DNA of 64,000 bases from Lentisphaerota bacterium (lineage in GTDB: Bacteria; Verrucomicrobiota; Lentisphaeria; Oligosphaerales; JABHEG01), in contig JABHEG010000282.1 of assembly GCA_018676675.1 (NCBI GenBank), forward strand, positions 22,933 to 86,932. The letters are read 5' to 3'. Shown here one piece after another: positions 61,257 to 64,000 of the stretch. Position 1 is the stretch's first letter. Every line of letters begins with the position of its first letter. The translations under genes and the position numbers were made by a program. The notes beneath the pieces are model-generated. The model searched no databases. It worked only from the letters and a program-made list of their open reading frames with translations, and had not been told where the DNA came from.

Positions 61257-63839
61257 TCATTTTGCCGGTTCTTTGTAGAACAGAGCCAGATCGAATGCTT
61301 CGCCTTTGTGGAAGGACCGCGTGAAGAGGTGAGGGACTCCCGCGAAGTTGCGGGGCAGTTCTTCGCCACTGGCCCGGTCCGGACTCACCGGGCCCTCAAT
61401 CGATATGAGCTCGATTCGCTTCGGCAGGCCGATCCCCACACGGATCTTCTTGGCCGAAAGCCCGGTCCGTGGCACATGCACCGCCAATCGCCCGTGAAGG
61501 CCCAACTTCTCGCCCTGCGAGAGATACGCCAGTTCAACGTCCGACACGTGCCCTGATGCCAGCGGGATGACCCAATTGTGGTGCTCATCGTCTGTGTATA
61601 CCTTTTCTGAGCGTCCATTGACACTGAGCGCCCAGATTTCGGTTTGCTCCGGACGCTCTACTCTCAGGTACCGGCCTGCTTCGGCGGGAACGGACATGCG
61701 CAAGACGGAAAGGCATCCCCCGCTTTCTTCGAAGGATGCGAACAGTGTGATCGTGTCCAGAACGATCGAGGGCCGACTCACCGTGTCGAGGCGCTGGAAC
61801 TTGAGGGTGAGGCCGCTTCCATACGGGAGATGATCATAAGCCGATCGGTCCGCAATCACGGCTTGGAGACGATCTCCAAGGCCCGCCGCTGGCACATCGC
61901 GTGTCAGCCCTTCGCCGGTGGCCAGGATCTCCATCCCCGGAGGGGGAGCAACCACGAACAGCCCCTCACGACCGCTGTTGCCTGAGATCGTCGGCAGCTT
62001 GAAGGTGGCCTCGGCGTCGAGATCCGGGCGCGTCAACAGGTACTGAATAGTGAACGGATCGCCCAACGGCTCAGGCAGTGTTGCGACCAGCATTGCGTCT
62101 TTTGTTTCCTTGACCCACGGCCGTGGCAACGAGGTCTTCAGTATCCGTGCCCCGGATGGGCCGGCAATCGTGAGTTGACCAGCCAGAGGTCCCACGGGTT
62201 CGAACGTTGTCTCGATGAGAATTGCCGTACTTCGGAGGCCAATCTGTGACAGAATGTCGATCTCAACCACGCTGGTGTATTCGATTGTGAGGGTGCCCTC
62301 GGACGGGAGCTGATCGTAGGATGAATTGCCCGTAGCAGCAGCCTTCATACGAGGGCTGAGCGTTGTGATCGGCAGATCGCGCACCAGCCCATCTCCGGTC
62401 ACGGTCACTTCCACCCCCGCGGGCGGCGTGATCACGAGCAGACCTTCACGGCTGCGGTTGTCAGGAACAGTCGGCAGGTCGAAGGTGATCTGGCCACCAG
62501 GATTCGGGGGCGTCAGCAGGTACTGAATGGTGAACGGATCGCCCCACGGCTCAGGCAGTGTTGCGACCAGCGTTGCGCTCTCTGTTTCCTTGACCCATGG
62601 CGGCGGCAACGAGGTCTTCAGGATTCGCGCCCCGGATGGCCCGGCAATCGTGAGTTGACCAGCCAGAGGTCCCACGGGTTCGAACGTTGTCTCGATGAGA
62701 ATTGCCCCACCTCGGAGGTCAACCCGCGACAGGGTGTCGATCTCCACCACGCTGGTGTACTCGATCGTGAGGGTGCCCCCGGATGGGAGCTGATCGTAGG
62801 ATGAGCTGCCCGTAGCGGCCGTCTTCAGCCGGGCACTGAGCGTTGTGACCGGCAGGTCGCGCTCCAGCCCGTCTCCGGTCACCGTTATCTCGGCCCCCAC
62901 GGGCGGCGTGATCATGAACAGACCTTCACGGCCGTTGTTGTCGGGAACGGTCGGCAGGTCGAAGGCGATCAGGCCACCGGGATTTGGGGGCGTCAGCAGG
63001 TACTGAATGGTGAACGGTTCGACCAACGGCTCAGGCAGTGCTGCGACCAGCGTTGCGTCCTCTGTTTCCTTGAGCCACGGCCGCGGCAACGAGGTCTTCA
63101 GTATCCGCGCCCCGGATGGCCCGGCAATCGTGAGTTGACCAGCCAGAGGTCCCGCCGGTTCGAACGTTGTCTCGATGAGAATTGCCCCGCCTCGGAGGTC
63201 AATCTGTGACAGGATGTCAATCTCAACTGCTCTGGTGTTCCTTCCGCTGGACGGGATGGAGAAGCGGACGCGTGTCTGTCGCTCGAGTGCGAGGTGAAAC
63301 ACGTTGTTGCCAGCATGGAGCCCAGGGGAATCAGTGAGTTGCCAGCCGTCGGGGAGCTCAACGGTCATCGTGCGAACCAGGGCCGGCGGCAACGCCAGGG
63401 ATACGAATCGGGACTGGAAATCGCTTTCCAGCGGAAGTGCTGTTTCGAGTTCAACAGCAAAGGGACCCGGTCCATCCGGCACCAGGTACAGACCTGCCTG
63501 GCCAGATGGGGCCTGATAGAGCGTTCCGCCCGTCACAGCCCCAAGCTTCGACACGATCACCTCACCGGGCAGCAGCGGGATCGGGTCCGGCGGGCCTGAG
63601 ATCAGGCGCCCTGACAGGGCGACCGTGCCTCGGCCCCCGCCCGGGGTCAGCACTAAGGCACAGTGGGCCTCCGTCAGCACCGCGCGTTGAGCGGGTTGTG
63701 GCGCTGCCAGTTTCCTCGTCTCTTCGGCACGCACGCGGTCCTCAAGCAGCCTGCGTATGTCTGCCCACGGCACGGCAATTTCGGCGCCTTGCCCGATGAC
63801 GACACTCAGCATGGATACAAACCAGAGCATCTGTTTCAT
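61257..63839 (-). CDS. Secreted protein with three near-identical 160-aa repeats
   Basis: 860 aa. AAGGAGG lies upstream of the ATG at 63839; a signal peptide follows (MLWFVSMLSVVIGQGA). Residues about 20-200 are a unique part with a helical start (IRRLLEDRVRAEETRKLAA) and beta strands. Then come three tandem repeats of exactly 160 residues, about 205-364, 365-524 and 525-680, each beginning VEIDxLSxIxLR and containing FEPxGPLAGQLTIAGPSGARI. The first two and most of the third are nearly identical; the third diverges near its end. A C-terminal domain follows (KRIELISIEGPVSPDRASG). No family recognised. It sits in an operon with the CreD-like gene. Confidence 0.85.
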   Translation of the reverse strand: MKQMLWFVSMLSVVIGQGAEIAVPWADIRRLLEDRVRAEETRKLAAPQPAQRAVLTEAHCALVLTPGGGRGTVALSGRLISGPPDPIPLLPGEVIVSKLGAVTGGTLYQAPSGQAGLYLVPDGPGPFAVELETALPLESDFQSRFVSLALPPALVRTMTVELPDGWQLTDSPGLHAGNNVFHLALERQTRVRFSIPSSGRNTRAVEIDILSQIDLRGGAILIETTFEPAGPLAGQLTIAGPSGARILKTSLPRPWLKETEDATLVAALPEPLVEPFTIQYLLTPPNPGGLIAFDLPTVPDNNGREGLFMITPPVGAEITVTGDGLERDLPVTTLSARLKTAATGSSSYDQLPSGGTLTIEYTSVVEIDTLSRVDLRGGAILIETTFEPVGPLAGQLTIAGPSGARILKTSLPPPWVKETESATLVATLPEPWGDPFTIQYLLTPPNPGGQITFDLPTVPDNRSREGLLVITPPAGVEVTVTGDGLVRDLPITTLSPRMKAAATGNSSYDQLPSEGTLTIEYTSVVEIDILSQIGLRSTAILIETTFEPVGPLAGQLTIAGPSGARILKTSLPRPWVKETKDAMLVATLPEPLGDPFTIQYLLTRPDLDAEATFKLPTISGNSGREGLFVVAPPPGMEILATGEGLTRDVPAAGLGDRLQAVIADRSAYDHLPYGSGLTLKFQRLDTVSRPSIVLDTITLFASFEESGGCLSVLRMSVPAEAGRYLRVERPEQTEIWALSVNGRSEKVYTDDEHHNWVIPLASGHVSDVELAYLSQGEKLGLHGRLAVHVPRTGLSAKKIRVGIGLPKRIELISIEGPVSPDRASGEELPRNFAGVPHLFTRSFHKGEAFDLALFYKEPAK
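61788..63227 (-). repeat. Three 480-bp tandem repeats inside the 860-aa gene
   Basis: Identical text recurs every 480 bp: CCGGCAATCGTGAGTTGACC at 62161, 62641 and 63121. The copies are about 63227-62748, 62747-62268 and 62267-61788. The third is less well conserved at its far end. Because 480 is divisible by three the frame is kept. High DNA identity suggests recent duplication or gene conversion. Confidence 0.9.
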
Positions 63840-64000
63840 CGCATCCTCCTTCGTCCTGTCATGGTTCTGTCAAAAGTCCTTGAGACAGAACCGTGCTTGA
63901 TCTTCCTGCTATTCAGTTCGGTTCTGTCCAGACAAACCTGTTTCCCTGTTTTCTTGACTACTTGAGCTGTTGAGGGAAGAGTGCGGACCTCCACCACACA
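63840..64000 (-). promoter_or_regulatory. Upstream region of the 860-aa gene with inverted GGTTCTGTC sites
   Basis: GGTTCTGTC (63863-63871) pairs exactly with GACAGAACC (63884-63892) across 12 bases. A third GGTTCTGTC at 63920-63928 is followed by the imperfect partner GACAAACC (63931-63938). The arrangement looks like two operators for a dimeric regulator, 24-100 bases upstream of the start. No gene is visible in the last 160 bases. Confidence 0.45.

Noticed and set aside
1..64000. tRNA, rRNA, integrase or transposase genes
   Set aside because: None could be recognised, so gene transfer is argued only from repeats.

Overview
The window is about 60% GC and looks like a chromosome segment of a bacterium of the PVC superphylum, most likely Lentisphaerota/Kiritimatiellota-like. 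The evidence is the gene mix: several sulfatase-fold enzymes, large secreted multi-domain carbohydrate-active proteins with LamG, CBM9-like and jelly-roll modules, a DUF1559-type pseudopilin with the H-X9-DG ending, secreted PQQ-propeller proteins, four uroporphyrinogen-decarboxylase-like paralogues, and no SusC/SusD pair. The exact taxon is inference. No rRNA, tRNA, CRISPR array or transposase gene was recognised.

Layout. 1-2629 holds the 5' part of a large secreted LamG protein (minus strand, runs off the window). 3089-4666 is a secreted clan GH-A-like enzyme, followed by a 184-bp tandem duplication. 5218-9695 is an RND efflux pair. 9907-21606 is a divergent locus around an AraC regulator: on the minus strand AraC, a 1430-aa glycosidase-like protein and two UroD-like proteins; on the plus strand two Gfo/Idh/MocA dehydrogenases and a sulfatase-fold enzyme with Thr at the nucleophile position. 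21919-26812 carries a pseudopilin and a 1301-aa exported methyltransferase-like/PQQ-propeller fusion. 27109-42327 is rich in polysaccharide enzymes: a heparinase II/III-like lyase with FG-GAP-like repeats, a GH39-like enzyme overlapping a VF530 (DUF2132) gene, a UroD-like protein, a CBM protein with its CBM9/TIM-barrel partner, and another secreted TIM-barrel protein. 42607-52594 holds a small Lys/Glu-rich secreted protein, a decayed GH130/GH43-like pseudogene, a 1025-aa repeat protein, two formylglycine-type sulfatases, a PfkB (KDG kinase-like) kinase and a DegT-type aminotransferase. 52800-59917 holds an SGNH/F5-8C esterase, a fourth UroD-like protein, an ATGA-coupled trio including a Tat-exported sulfatase, and one more sulfatase. 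59973-63839 is a CreD-like membrane protein with an 860-aa protein containing three nearly identical 160-aa repeats.

Taken together the window reads as several small degradation modules for sulfated, uronic-acid-containing glycans: exported lyase and glycosidases with binding modules, sulfatases, then cytoplasmic dehydrogenases, an aminotransferase and a ketodeoxygluconate-type kinase. The substrate cannot be fixed from sequence. GC-rich hairpin repeats sit between many of the gene blocks, mostly in convergent 3'-3' gaps, in tandem arrays of 33, 38, 73 and 184 bp or as dispersed 30-bp units. One perfect 30-bp inverted pair brackets the AraC locus, and one 30-bp direct pair brackets the SGNH/UroD pair.
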